Position numbers and translations under genes: made by a program
The notes under the pieces: model-generated
The model's database searches: none
Told to the model about the DNA's origin: nothing
The model's input: only the letters and a program-made list of their open reading frames with translations
Shown here: positions 33,586-42,443 of the stretch, piece by piece
Position numbering within the stretch: position 1 is the stretch's first letter
Layout of the letters: each line of letters opens with the position of its first letter
NCBI GenBank assembly: GCA_910578385.1
Contig: CAJTQV010000002.1
Location: 1-64,000 of the forward strand
DNA: 64,000 nucleotides
Direction of reading: 5' to 3'
DNA from: an uncultured Muribaculaceae bacterium
GTDB taxonomy: Bacteria > Bacteroidota > Bacteroidia > Bacteroidales > Muribaculaceae

Positions 33586-33624
33586 AGCAAAATAGCGTTT
33601 CTGATGTTGATGTTGTTCCTTGAG

Positions 33625-33698
33625 TGGAGCATAGCGGACTCGAACCGCTCGCCTTTTGACTGCCAGTCAAACGCTCTAGCCAGATGAGCTAATGCCCC
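33625..33698 (-). tRNA. tRNA-Ala (anticodon GGC)
   Basis: The minus strand folds into a full cloverleaf. Acceptor arms GGGGCAT and ATGCTCC pair with the G3-U70 wobble that identifies alanine tRNAs. The anticodon stem TTTGA/TCAAA holds the loop CTGGCAG with anticodon GGC. The T arm contains GGTTCGAGTCC and the discriminator is A. No CCA is encoded. It reads Ala GCC and GCU codons. The prophage is joined at its 3' end, leaving the gene intact. Confidence 0.95.
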
Positions 33699-33762
33699 CT
33701 AATTAGATAGTTACCAAGAGTTTATTCTGCGTTACCAGAACTGCTGTCTTGGTGTTACTTTG

Positions 33763-33793
33763 CAAAGGTAATGCTTTTTTTTAACTTCACAAA
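33763..33793 (-). promoter_or_regulatory. tRNA-Ala promoter
   Basis: On the minus strand TTTG (33793-33790), 19 nt and TACCTTTG (33770-33763) match the Bacteroidetes consensus, about 65 nt before the tRNA 5' end. Confidence 0.75.
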
Positions 33794-33796
33794 AAA

Positions 33797-33830
33797 AATC
33801 GCGAAAAAAGTTAAAACTTTTTTCGCGATT
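33797..33830 (-). terminator. Terminator of the Mur ligase operon
   Basis: A 16-nt perfect inverted repeat (AATCGCGAAAAAAGTT at 33797-33812, complement at 33815-33830) with a two-base loop. An A8 run left of it becomes a T8 tract on the minus strand, so it ends leftward transcription. It abuts the -33 box of the tRNA promoter. Confidence 0.85.
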
Positions 33831-33900
33831 CTGTTGTTGTCGATGTTTTCAGTTCTTTGTTTTGGAATCCACGCTACTTTTGATGCGGGGTTCCGGACCA

Positions 33901-35493
33901 TTATTTGAAGGTGTCGGGGAGGTCGTTCTCGTAGAGAACCGTGTCGCCGGGCGCAAGCAGACGGGCAAGGTGCTCCTGGGCCTCGTTGAAGCTGGCAACT
34001 ATGTGGAGATTCTTCTCGTCAAAGCCGCTCTCTTTGATGCCTTCGACTATAGCATCCCGATTGTACTCTCCTACCACTATGGCGATGTCGAGGTTTTCTC
34101 CGATGTATTTGCCGAACGCCTGATTCAACGAATACTGCTCGCTGCCAAGCTCAATCATGCCGGGAGTGACAATAATTCTCTTACCACCCTTGAAGTGAGC
34201 CAGGACATCGACAGCCATCTTCGAACCGGCGGGATTGGAGTTGAACGCGTCGTCGATGATTGTAACTCCGCCCGGTGTCTGCTTGATGCTCAACCGATGC
34301 TCTACCTGGTCGATCGTAGCGACCGCATAACGGATTTTCTCCGCCGAAACACCCAATTGAACCGCGATTACCACAGCTGCGAGAATATCCGACACGTTGC
34401 ACTCGCCGAGAAGGCGCGTCTCCAATTCCAAACGGAATCCGTCAGGGCCGGCAACCACAAATGATGTGCCGTCGGGAGTATAGCGTATGTCTGTTGCCAC
34501 GTAGTCACAACCCTCGGGATTTGTGATTCCATAACGAAGCACGCGGGTATTCGTAACCTCACGTCCGGCCGATGGCTCGAAGTCGTTATTGACTACTGCG
34601 CAACCGTCAGCGGGCAAAGCGTCGACAAGCTCAAACTTCGTGTCGCGCACATTCTCGATGGTCTTGAACGATTCGAGGTGCATGGGGCCGACAGCGGTCA
34701 CAATTCCCATCTCAGGGTGCACTATATCGCATATTTCCTTAATATCGCCTTTCTGCTTGGCACCCATCTCGCAGACAAATATCTGGTTGTAGGGCTTCAT
34801 ATACTCGCGGATGGTACGGACCACACCCATCGGCGTATTGAAAGAACCCGGCGTCATGAGCACATCGAACTCCTCGCTGAGAATGCGTGTGAGATAGTGC
34901 TTGGTACTGGTCTTGCCGTAGCTGCCGGTAATGCCTACTATGCGGAGGTCGGGCATCGAACGGAGAATACGTTTTGCATCGTTGATATAGCCGCGCTGGA
35001 TGTTCTTCTCAACCGGAACGAGGAGATAGTGCGCAAGCAGCATGACTGCCCAGGAGAAGATGCTGACAAGCATCATATAACCCACAGTGACAGACGCACC
35101 GGAATATATTCCGACAGACTTGCCCCATGTGCAGATACCTGTTGCCACGGCTCCACCGAGAGCGAGAACCGCAGTCAGCACATACAGACGCCACACACGG
35201 CGCGTCATGACGAGGGGCTTCTTATACTTGCGACGGAAAATCATGAATATCTTTGACAGAGATACGATAGCCACGATGAAAACCGCCAGCCTGGAATCGA
35301 GCAGCTGCGGAGCCATAAGCAGGAAAAGACATGCGACATCCACCAGCCGCCAAGAGCTACCCGTGTTGGGACGCAGCCATTTCCAGTAACGGTCGGGCCT
35401 GTAGCTGTTCTGCTGGAACATCTGCAGGTCATATTTGAAATTGAGCACCATATAGATGGCGCATATCACATAGATTACTATAAAATATACCAT
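33901..35493 (-). CDS. Membrane-anchored MurF-like Mur ligase
   Basis: The C-terminal 370 residues form a Mur ligase with the ATP-binding loop VGITGSYGKTSTKHYL, the substrate segment TPGSFNTPMGVVRTI, and IIDDAFNSNPAGSKMAVDVL with HRL near residue 400, as in MurF enzymes that join D-Ala-D-Ala or similar groups to UDP-muramyl peptides. Unlike standard MurF, the first 165 residues hold several membrane segments, including an N-terminal anchor and two pairs near residues 50-85 and 100-165. It forms an operon with an alpha/beta hydrolase 27 nt upstream. Whether it is the housekeeping MurF or a specialised paralogue cannot be decided here. Confidence 0.85.
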   Translation of the reverse strand: MVYFIVIYVICAIYMVLNFKYDLQMFQQNSYRPDRYWKWLRPNTGSSWRLVDVACLFLLMAPQLLDSRLAVFIVAIVSLSKIFMIFRRKYKKPLVMTRRVWRLYVLTAVLALGGAVATGICTWGKSVGIYSGASVTVGYMMLVSIFSWAVMLLAHYLLVPVEKNIQRGYINDAKRILRSMPDLRIVGITGSYGKTSTKHYLTRILSEEFDVLMTPGSFNTPMGVVRTIREYMKPYNQIFVCEMGAKQKGDIKEICDIVHPEMGIVTAVGPMHLESFKTIENVRDTKFELVDALPADGCAVVNNDFEPSAGREVTNTRVLRYGITNPEGCDYVATDIRYTPDGTSFVVAGPDGFRLELETRLLGECNVSDILAAVVIAVQLGVSAEKIRYAVATIDQVEHRLSIKQTPGGVTIIDDAFNSNPAGSKMAVDVLAHFKGGKRIIVTPGMIELGSEQYSLNQAFGKYIGENLDIAIVVGEYNRDAIVEGIKESGFDEKNLHIVASFNEAQEHLARLLAPGDTVLYENDLPDTFK

Positions 35494-35520
35494 CGGTTTT
35501 TGGGTTAATTATTAACTTGT

Positions 35521-36309
35521 TTACTGACGCGAAGCCGCGAGGTCTTTCTTGAAGAATTCCCTCATTACGGCCTTGAAACCACCGGGATTGTCGAGGAATG
35601 AATAATGACCCGCGTCTGGAAAAGCCACAAGCCCGGCGTCAGGAATATGACGTTCCATATACTTGGCATCGGAGAGTGGAGTAGCCGTATCCTTCTCGCC
35701 CCACACCAGCAGGGTTGATGCCTTTATATCGGGCATGACATGTTTCAGGTCCTCGTTCACGCAACGGCTCATGACCGCACGCATCACAGGCGACGAGTTG
35801 CGGTAGTCAGCACTTCCGGCCTTTCCGCGCCAACGGTCAATCATGGCCTGTCCGCGCTTCTGCCCGAACAGAAGTGGCAGAAGTTTCTTTGCCGCCTTGA
35901 ACGAATACACCTTTATATAATACTTCGGCTTGCGGCGCGGCTTTATGCCGGCGCCATCCACGAGCACCATGCGCGGAATATCATTGCGCGAGGACATCAG
36001 CAGCCCTATACGTCCGCCGAAAGAGTGACCTATCAGAGTGGGGCGCACAATGCCGTTCAGGCGGCAGAACTCCTCGACAAGAGCGGTGTAGTCGCCCACG
36101 CCCCATGCCGTTGGAGGTTCGTCGCTGCGGCCATGTCCGGGCAGGTCAAGATTATATACATGGAGGCCCGGCTCGAGAATAGCGGCAATACTCCTCACGG
36201 TGGTGTGGTCGCACCCCCAGCCATGCATGAGCACTACCGCCGGAGCGTCGGCCGGCCCTGTCTCATCGTAATGCACCCGCATCCCGTTAATAACAATATC
36301 TTTTTCCAT
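35521..36309 (-). CDS. Alpha/beta hydrolase
   Basis: A 262-residue esterase-type hydrolase. HGWGCDHTTV holds the oxyanion loop, IGHSFGGRIG the nucleophilic Ser, GEKDTATP the acid and DAGHYSFLD the catalytic His, in standard order. The ATG at 36309 (MEKDIVINGMRVHYDE) was chosen because the upstream in-frame extension from 36381 does not look like this family's N-terminus. It is the first gene of a leftward operon with the Mur ligase. A role in peptidoglycan or lipid metabolism is suggested only by that link. Confidence 0.85.
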   Translation of the reverse strand: MEKDIVINGMRVHYDETGPADAPAVVLMHGWGCDHTTVRSIAAILEPGLHVYNLDLPGHGRSDEPPTAWGVGDYTALVEEFCRLNGIVRPTLIGHSFGGRIGLLMSSRNDIPRMVLVDGAGIKPRRKPKYYIKVYSFKAAKKLLPLLFGQKRGQAMIDRWRGKAGSADYRNSSPVMRAVMSRCVNEDLKHVMPDIKASTLLVWGEKDTATPLSDAKYMERHIPDAGLVAFPDAGHYSFLDNPGGFKAVMREFFKKDLAASRQ

Positions 36310-36654
36310 CAAGGCATAAACTTTACAACAATAGAGGTCCGGGCGGTGCGGAGATGCCTGAAGCATCACAGCCGCCACCAAACCCTTTAACTTGCAAAGT
36401 TAAGCAAAAACCACGACATTCCGCCCCTCGCATGTCTGAAATTTCAAAAGAAATCATGCCACAGGAGAATAATTACTATAGAGGTGGCGCGACGGTTTTC
36501 AGATGTCGCGGATTTTTTGTATCTTTGCAAATTGGAGGAGAATTTGTTTGCGAGGCGGAACGTCGCGGGAGCATTGTATAAGTTCTAATGTTCATGGCTG
36601 CGGCGACTTCATTCAGATTCCCTAATACACAATTAAGGTCTGAATCAAACAGCT
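36310..36654. other. Divergent intergenic region (345 nt)
   Basis: No gene is visible. A TAACTTTG box on the minus strand (36402-36395) probably drives the hydrolase and Mur ligase genes. The rightward promoter for recJ is listed separately. The rest is unremarkable. Confidence 0.5.
36496..36527 (+). promoter_or_regulatory. Promoter of recJ-recQ-umuC
   Basis: TTTT (36496-36499) and TATCTTTG (36520-36527) are 20 nt apart; the -33 box has one mismatch from TTTG. The leader to the recJ ATG at 36655 would be about 120 nt. Confidence 0.65.
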
Positions 36655-38394
36655 ATGACTAAGAAATGGAATTATCAACCCCTAACACTTCAGCAGAAGG
36701 AAGAGGCTGAACGCATGGTGAGCCGCTGCGGCGGTATGCCGGCAATCGCCGAGCTGCTCGTGCGCCGGGGTGTATCGACACCCGAGGGAGCCGACGCGTT
36801 TTTCACACCCTCGCTCAATGACCTTCATGACCCGTTCCTCATGCCCGACATGGACAAGGCCGTCACCCGGCTCAACCGTGCCATGGGTGCCAAGGAGCGC
36901 ATCATGATATATGGTGACTATGACGTGGACGGCACCACGGCGGTGGCTCTCGTTTACAAGTATCTCCAGAACTATTACTCGAATGTGGAGTACTACATAC
37001 CCACACGCGACGACGAGGGCTACGGCATATCGATGAAGAGCATCGACTATGCGGCCGAGAACGGCGTGAAGCTCATCATCGTGCTCGACTGCGGCATAAA
37101 GGCAATCGAAGAGATAACCTATGCCAAGAGCAAGGGTATAGACTTCATAATCTGCGACCACCATGTGCCAGACGAGACGCTGCCTCCGGCAGTTGCTATC
37201 CTGAACCCGAAGATGCCCGGCACCACCTACCCCTGCACTCATCTGAGCGGCTGCGGCGTGGGCTTCAAGTTCATGCAGGCTTTCGCCCAGAGCAACGGTC
37301 TCGGCATACACAACGAGCTGGAATCCATGCTCGATCTCGTTGCCGTATCGATCGCCTCAGACCTTGTACCGATTGTCGGCGAGAACCGGGTGATGGCCTA
37401 CCACGGTCTGCGCCGACTCAACTCCAACCCCAACCTCGGGTTACGCAGTATAATCCGCCTCTGCAAACTCACCAACAAAGACATAACCATAAGCGAGGTC
37501 ATCTTCAAGATTGGCCCGCGCATCAACGCCTCGGGACGTATGCAGAGCGGCATGGAGACAGTGGACCTGCTCGTGAGCCGCGACCTCCACGAGGCATTCG
37601 AGCGCGGCAAGGACATAGACCAGCATAACCGCGAGCGCAAGGAAATCGACAAGAAAATCACCGAGGAGGCCAACGCCCTTATCGAGAAGAATGTCGGCAT
37701 TGTCAACGGCAAACGCTCAATCGTGATCTACAACCGCGACTGGCACAAGGGCGTGATCGGCATCGTGGCCTCGCGACTTACAGAACTGTATTACAAACCC
37801 GCCGTGGTGCTATCCGAGGCAAACGGACTCGCGACAGGCTCGGCACGCTCGGTGCAGGGCTTCGACATCTACTCGGCGGTAAACGCTTCGCGCGACCTGC
37901 TTGAGAATTTCGGTGGACACACCTACGCCGTGGGCCTCTCCATGAAAGAGGAGAACATACCCGAATTCACACGCCGCTTCGAGGAATATGTGGCGGCCAA
38001 CATCCTGCCCAACCAGCTCGAACCGCATCTCGACATCGACGCCGAGATTGAATTTGCCGACATCACCCCCGAGCTCGTGGCCATGCTCAAGAAGTTCAAT
38101 CCGTTCGGCCCGAGCAACCAGAAGCCGGTGTTCCGCACGAAAAATGTCTTCGACTTCGGAACGAGCAAACTCGTCGGCAAGAATCTGGAACACATCAAAC
38201 TGGAACTTGAGGATAACAGCACAAGCCATGTGATCAACGCCATAGCGTTCAACATGGCCCAGTACTTCGAACACATCCACGCTCACAAGCCCATCGACAT
38301 CTGCTACACCGTGGAGCAGAGCAAACGCGCCGGAGGTCCCGACACCATCCAGCTGATGATCCGCGACATCCGCCCCTCGGAGACAAAGAAATAA
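36655..38394 (+). CDS. recJ: Single-stranded-DNA exonuclease RecJ
   Basis: RecJ degrades single-stranded DNA 5' to 3' in recombination and mismatch repair. The 579-residue protein has the DHH-family metal motifs IYGDYDVDGTTAV (near residue 85), VLDCGIKAIEEI, and FIICDHHVPDETLPPA. A DHHA1 domain follows around residues 350-440 (GSARSVQGFDIYSAVNASRD, then LENFGGHTYAVGLSM), and a C-terminal OB fold closes the protein. It is the first gene of a tight rightward operon, ending 4 nt before recQ. Confidence 0.95.
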   Translation: MTKKWNYQPLTLQQKEEAERMVSRCGGMPAIAELLVRRGVSTPEGADAFFTPSLNDLHDPFLMPDMDKAVTRLNRAMGAKERIMIYGDYDVDGTTAVALVYKYLQNYYSNVEYYIPTRDDEGYGISMKSIDYAAENGVKLIIVLDCGIKAIEEITYAKSKGIDFIICDHHVPDETLPPAVAILNPKMPGTTYPCTHLSGCGVGFKFMQAFAQSNGLGIHNELESMLDLVAVSIASDLVPIVGENRVMAYHGLRRLNSNPNLGLRSIIRLCKLTNKDITISEVIFKIGPRINASGRMQSGMETVDLLVSRDLHEAFERGKDIDQHNRERKEIDKKITEEANALIEKNVGIVNGKRSIVIYNRDWHKGVIGIVASRLTELYYKPAVVLSEANGLATGSARSVQGFDIYSAVNASRDLLENFGGHTYAVGLSMKEENIPEFTRRFEEYVAANILPNQLEPHLDIDAEIEFADITPELVAMLKKFNPFGPSNQKPVFRTKNVFDFGTSKLVGKNLEHIKLELEDNSTSHVINAIAFNMAQYFEHIHAHKPIDICYTVEQSKRAGGPDTIQLMIRDIRPSETKK

Positions 38395-38398
38395 GCCC

Positions 38399-40303
38399 AT
38401 GGATGCAGTCGGCACGCTCAAACGCCACTGGGGTTACGACGGCTTCCGGCCGCTCCAGAGGGAAATCGTTGACTCGATTCTTGCGGGACACGATACCCTC
38501 GGACTCATGCCCACGGGCGGCGGCAAGTCGATAACATTCCAGGTGCCGGGCATGATGCTCGACGGCGTGACGGTGGTTGTCACTCCCCTGATCTCGCTCA
38601 TGAAAGACCAGGTTGACAACCTGCAACGCCGACGCATCAAGGCTGTCGCGCTACATTCGGGCATGACCCGCGCCGAGAGCGAACGCGCACGCGAGAAACT
38701 CCTCAACGGCGGCGCGAAATTTCTATATGTGTCGCCCGAACGGCTGCGCAACGACAACTTCATAGCCTTCATGCGCATGATTACGGTCAGCCTTATAGTG
38801 GTTGACGAGGCGCACTGCATATCGCAATGGGGCTACGACTTCCGCCCGGCATATCTAAACATAAAGCGTCTGCGCAAGGAGAAACCGGGCGTTCCGGTAC
38901 TCGCGCTGACAGCCACGGCCACGCCCGAGGTGGCCGACGACATATGCACGCGGCTCGAAATGCAGAGTCCGCAGGTGTTCCGCATGAGCTTCACCCGCGA
39001 GAACATAAACTACATAGTCCGACCCTCCGAAACCAAAATCAACGAGGTATTCCACATACTTAGCCGCACTTCGGGCACAGCGATAGTCTACGTCCGCAGC
39101 CGAAAACGCACAGGAGAGATAGCCGACTACCTGCGCTCGGCCGGAATATCGGCTGCCGGGTATCACGCCGGGCTGAGCCATGAGCTGAAAGAGGAACGCC
39201 AGAACATGTGGAAGAACAACGAGACTCGCGTAATGGTGGCCACAAACGCCTTCGGTATGGGTATCGACAAGCCTGACGTGCGCGTCGTGATACATTATGA
39301 CCTTCCCCCCAGCCTTGAGGAATATTATCAGGAGGCGGGGCGTGCCGGACGCGACGGCAAGACCAGCTACGCGGTATTGCTCACATCGAGGTCAGACACG
39401 GCCAAACTGCGCCGGCGAGTGACCGAAGCATTCCCCGACCGCGACATAATCAGAAAAGTTTATGAAAGAGTGTGCAATGTATTGCACATCTCCATAGGAG
39501 AAGGCTACGACACGCTCAAGGAATTCGACATTGAGAAATTCTGCGAGACATTCCATTATCAGCCGCGCCAATGCCGCGCCGCGCTCCGTCTGCTCCAGCA
39601 GGCCGGGTACCTGGAATATATGGAGGAGGCCGACCGACGCTCACGCGTCATCATGACCTGCCGCCGCGAAGAGCTTTACCATATGCACGGACTATCGGAG
39701 ATGGCCGAGAACACGCTCACGCGCATATTGCGGGGCTATACCGGTCTTTTCACCGACTATGTCCAGATTAGCGAACCGATGCTTGCCATGTCGCTCAATG
39801 TAACGGAACGACAGATCTACGAATCACTGCTTGAGCTTGGACGCGCCAAGGTGCTGAACTACATTCCCCGCAATCGTATGCCGCTCATGTATCTGCCGAC
39901 GTCGCGCGAGGAACCTCGTTATCTCATTATCGGCAAAAGCATATATGAGGAGCGACGCGATGTGATGCGCGAACGCACCGAGGCAATGCTCGACTATGCT
40001 TTCAATCCGAAGATATGCCGCGAGAACCGTATGCTGGAGTATTTCGGCGAGAAACGTGATTGCCGGTGCGGCCGATGCGATGTCTGCCGCGAACGCAACC
40101 GCTCGGCCAAGCGCGAGGATGGAGCGCGGCTGACGGCACGCATACTTGAATACCTGCGACAGAATCCACAGGGAACCTACTACCCAATTTTTGAGCGTGA
40201 CATGGGCGCGGACAGGAAAGCCCTCGGAGAAGCACTCAGCTTTCTCAGCAACGAGGGATACATTGAGATAGATGAAGGGAGAATAACCTTATGTTCGGAT
40301 TAG
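38399..40303 (+). CDS. recQ: ATP-dependent DNA helicase RecQ
   Basis: RecQ unwinds recombination intermediates 3' to 5'. Motifs in order are GFRPLQREIV (motif 0), LMPTGGGKS (Walker A), VVDEAHCISQWGYDFRPAYL (DEAH and aromatic loop), LALTATATPEV, and YYQEAGRAGRDG (motif VI). The zinc-binding end of the RecQ-C region reads RDCRCGRCDVCRERN. The last 90 residues replace or shorten an HRDC domain and look like a winged helix (YPIFERDMGADRKALGEAL). It overlaps umuC by 13 nt. Confidence 0.96.
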   Translation: MDAVGTLKRHWGYDGFRPLQREIVDSILAGHDTLGLMPTGGGKSITFQVPGMMLDGVTVVVTPLISLMKDQVDNLQRRRIKAVALHSGMTRAESERAREKLLNGGAKFLYVSPERLRNDNFIAFMRMITVSLIVVDEAHCISQWGYDFRPAYLNIKRLRKEKPGVPVLALTATATPEVADDICTRLEMQSPQVFRMSFTRENINYIVRPSETKINEVFHILSRTSGTAIVYVRSRKRTGEIADYLRSAGISAAGYHAGLSHELKEERQNMWKNNETRVMVATNAFGMGIDKPDVRVVIHYDLPPSLEEYYQEAGRAGRDGKTSYAVLLTSRSDTAKLRRRVTEAFPDRDIIRKVYERVCNVLHISIGEGYDTLKEFDIEKFCETFHYQPRQCRAALRLLQQAGYLEYMEEADRRSRVIMTCRREELYHMHGLSEMAENTLTRILRGYTGLFTDYVQISEPMLAMSLNVTERQIYESLLELGRAKVLNYIPRNRMPLMYLPTSREEPRYLIIGKSIYEERRDVMRERTEAMLDYAFNPKICRENRMLEYFGEKRDCRCGRCDVCRERNRSAKREDGARLTARILEYLRQNPQGTYYPIFERDMGADRKALGEALSFLSNEGYIEIDEGRITLCSD

Positions 40304-41544
40304 TAGACTGCAATAACTTCTTTGTGAGTTGCGAAAGGACACTCGACCCGATGCTCGAAGGGCGTGCGGTGGTGGTGCTTAGCAACAACGACGGATGCGC
40401 CATAGCCCGCAGCAACGAGGCCAAAAGGCTCGGAGTCCGCATGGGGCAGCCTGCGTTTGAACTGCGCGACATGGTGCAGCGCGGCGAACTGATAACCCTT
40501 TCCGGCAATCATCTTCTCTACCGCGACATCAGCCTGAGGCTTCACGATATATTCAGACGTTTCGCTCCCCGCACGCTCGACTACTCCATTGACGAGGCTT
40601 TTCTTGACATGGAGGGTGTTCCCGAGAGCGCGTTGCACGACATCGGAATGGCCATATATACGACCTGCCGGGAGGAGGAACGCATACCTGTCACAGTTGG
40701 ATTCGCGCCGACCAAGACACTTGCCAAAATCGCCACAGAGACCGGCAAGTCGCGCGGCGAGAGCGTCGTGACACTCTTTGACGAAGAGGAGCGTATGCAG
40801 ATTATGTCTCGGATGCCGGTACGCGAGCTGTGGGGCGTGGGGCGCAGACTCGCCAAGAGGCTCTACATGCTTGGGGTGTACACCATCGGCGACTTCGCGT
40901 CGGCCGACCTGGCGTGGGTAAGGTCGAACCTTGGCATAAACGGGGAGCGCAGCTGGCGCGAGGTTCGCGGGGAATCCTGCATAGAGCTGTCGCATGTGGA
41001 CCGCAAGATTCAGGATTCCATAAGCGAGACCCGTACATTTGCGACCGACATAGGCGACTTCGACTTCATACGCTCGCGGATAGCCATCTACAGCTCACAT
41101 GTGGCCCGACGGCTGAGGGCGATGCAGTGCGTATGCGGCGAAATGAGTGTGTTTTTAGCCTCAAACCGCTTCCATACCGAGCGCGGATATGTGACACCGA
41201 GTGCAAGCGCAACCTTCACTTCACCGGTAGCCGACACGGCGTTGATAGCCTCGACCGGAATACGGCTTGCGGAGCAGATATTCAATCCGGCATACCGTTA
41301 CAAGCGTGCGGGAGTGGTTCTGTCGCAGATAACGCCCGTCAGAGAGCTTGCACCTACCCTGTTTGAAGACGTGGAGCTGCAACGCGCAGCCACGCTACGC
41401 TCACGCAATCTGATGAAAGCAGTGGACAGCCTGAACCGTGGAGTCGGCTCCCACGTGCTGAAACTCGCCACCGAGGTAACCACCGGTCACATCGGCCACA
41501 ACGACGGCTACTCCAGCTCCTTCGGCCCCGCCCAGAAGGGGTAA
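40291..41544 (+). CDS. umuC: Y-family DNA polymerase, UmuC-like
   Basis: A translesion polymerase. Catalytic motifs are MFGLVDCNNFFVSCER (first metal acid), VVVLSNNDGCAIARSNEAK, and DYSIDEAFLDMEG (second and third acids). An HhH region and little-finger domain fill the rest, ending in a glycine- and serine-rich tail, possibly after a beta-clamp contact. It starts within recQ (overlap 40291-40303), so the three genes are translationally linked. No umuD gene follows; a UmuD-like activator would have to be encoded elsewhere. Confidence 0.95.
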   Translation: MFGLVDCNNFFVSCERTLDPMLEGRAVVVLSNNDGCAIARSNEAKRLGVRMGQPAFELRDMVQRGELITLSGNHLLYRDISLRLHDIFRRFAPRTLDYSIDEAFLDMEGVPESALHDIGMAIYTTCREEERIPVTVGFAPTKTLAKIATETGKSRGESVVTLFDEEERMQIMSRMPVRELWGVGRRLAKRLYMLGVYTIGDFASADLAWVRSNLGINGERSWREVRGESCIELSHVDRKIQDSISETRTFATDIGDFDFIRSRIAIYSSHVARRLRAMQCVCGEMSVFLASNRFHTERGYVTPSASATFTSPVADTALIASTGIRLAEQIFNPAYRYKRAGVVLSQITPVRELAPTLFEDVELQRAATLRSRNLMKAVDSLNRGVGSHVLKLATEVTTGHIGHNDGYSSSFGPAQKG

Positions 41545-41676
41545 GGCTATTAGATCCAGCTCTGAAACATCATTTCACATAGTTCACCCGCCACCCGCAG
41601 TATTTGCGTGTGGAATTTAAAACTTTCATATTCCAAATTGTATATATGGTATATATGTTTTAACTTTGCAGAAAAT
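41545..41676 (+). other. Spacer with promoter for the decayed RHH gene
   Basis: TAACTTTG at 41661-41668 is a good -7 box, with ATTG about 21 nt before it. It lies 8 nt before the RHH pseudogene ATG. No gene is present. Confidence 0.5.
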
Positions 41677-41841
41677 ATGAACGACATGAACTCTCTATCA
41701 GCAACATCAGCTCATAAATCACACCGTTAGTTGATTGACATTCCAGAAGATGTATTCCGCACATTGAGCATAAAGGCAGCGGCAATGGGAATCAATCTCA
41801 AAAAATATATCGAGCAACTTCTTGTAGAGAAAGCCAATTAA
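41677..41841 (+). pseudogene. Ribbon-helix-helix antitoxin-like gene with an internal stop
   Basis: From ATG at 41677 the frame reads 17 codons to TAG at 41728, then continues in frame to TAA at 41839. The second part (LIDIPEDVFRTLSIKAAAMG then NLKKYIEQLLVEKA) has the strand-helix-helix pattern of small RHH DNA-binding antitoxins. The in-frame stop and the promoter suggest recent decay. Confidence 0.7.
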
Positions 41842-41977
41842 ATGGAAGAATACCGAACTTTACCGCCATCTTGTTTCAACCCGACCTGAAGGACGTGTAA
41901 TGGTCAGTGAGATCGAGAAAGATGACTTTATGCGACGCCATGGAATTGGCCAATTCCAACGGATAGACGACGTATAA
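41842..41977 (+). pseudogene. Frameshifted companion of the RHH gene
   Basis: ATG at 41842 follows the RHH stop directly. After about four codons a single extra T shifts the frame. The shifted frame then reads cleanly to TAA at 41975 (ELYRHLVSTRPEGRVMVSE, DDFMRRHGIGQFQRIDDV). A degenerate copy of its middle occurs at 43299-43345. I do not recognise the family. Confidence 0.6.
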
Positions 41978-41990
41978 AAGTTTTTTAAGG

Positions 41991-42443
41991 TTATAACCCA
42001 TATTGAGCCAAATGCCCGGCACTCTCTCGCGGGCTTTCCTTGATAGTTCCGATTATCAATCCGACATCATATTCATCAATCTCTCCCAGATAATTCCATT
42101 CATTGAACTTATGCGGATATGCTCTCTTTAACTGAACACAATCTACAAAAGAGTCGTATCGCAAGAATGGATACTTTGATTGCTTTATAGGCATATGGTA
42201 CATCTTGATGTATGCGGGGAGATTCTTATTTATTTGCGAGTTGATTATAACGCCACCATATGCCACTCCTTCTGAATCAAAACCAAGAACCACAAAATAT
42301 TTATCTCTTGAAATATCTCCTGACTTTGGTTTGATGCCGTTGGCTTCTGTCATCGTGATTTCATAGACATCGCCGACTTTTACCGTTCCGGATGCCAACC
42401 GAGAAAGTTGAACCTCATTGAGCGCGTCTGAAATTTTCATCAT
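41991..42443 (-). CDS. Candidate toxin partner of the Panacea protein
   Basis: A 150-residue protein whose start overlaps the stop of the Panacea-domain gene by four bases, a typical toxin-antitoxin layout. The beta-rich core (GTVKVGDVYEITMTEANGIK, DKYFVVLGFDSEGVAYGGVI, PAYIKMYHMPIKQSKYPFL) resembles the PemK/MazF SH3-like barrel in order of strands, though the catalytic residues are not clear. Panacea systems use many unrelated toxins. The toxin assignment is inferred from the partner. Confidence 0.6.
   Translation of the reverse strand: MMKISDALNEVQLSRLASGTVKVGDVYEITMTEANGIKPKSGDISRDKYFVVLGFDSEGVAYGGVIINSQINKNLPAYIKMYHMPIKQSKYPFLRYDSFVDCVQLKRAYPHKFNEWNYLGEIDEYDVGLIIGTIKESPRESAGHLAQYGL

Larger units (their letters stand above)
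1..33624. mobile_element. Siphovirus prophage at tRNA-Ala (left end outside window)
   Basis: The stretch contains small and large terminase, portal, head morphogenesis, scaffold, major capsid, connectors, tail tube, tail chaperone, tape measure, distal tail, primase-helicase, RuvC-like resolvase and a tyrosine integrase. The integrase lies directly against the 3' end of an intact tRNA-Ala gene, the usual target for such enzymes, and genes right of the tRNA are housekeeping. No second copy of the tRNA 3' end was seen in the window, so attL should lie left of position 1. All structural genes look intact, so the prophage may be functional. Lysis and repressor genes were not found here. Confidence 0.93.
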
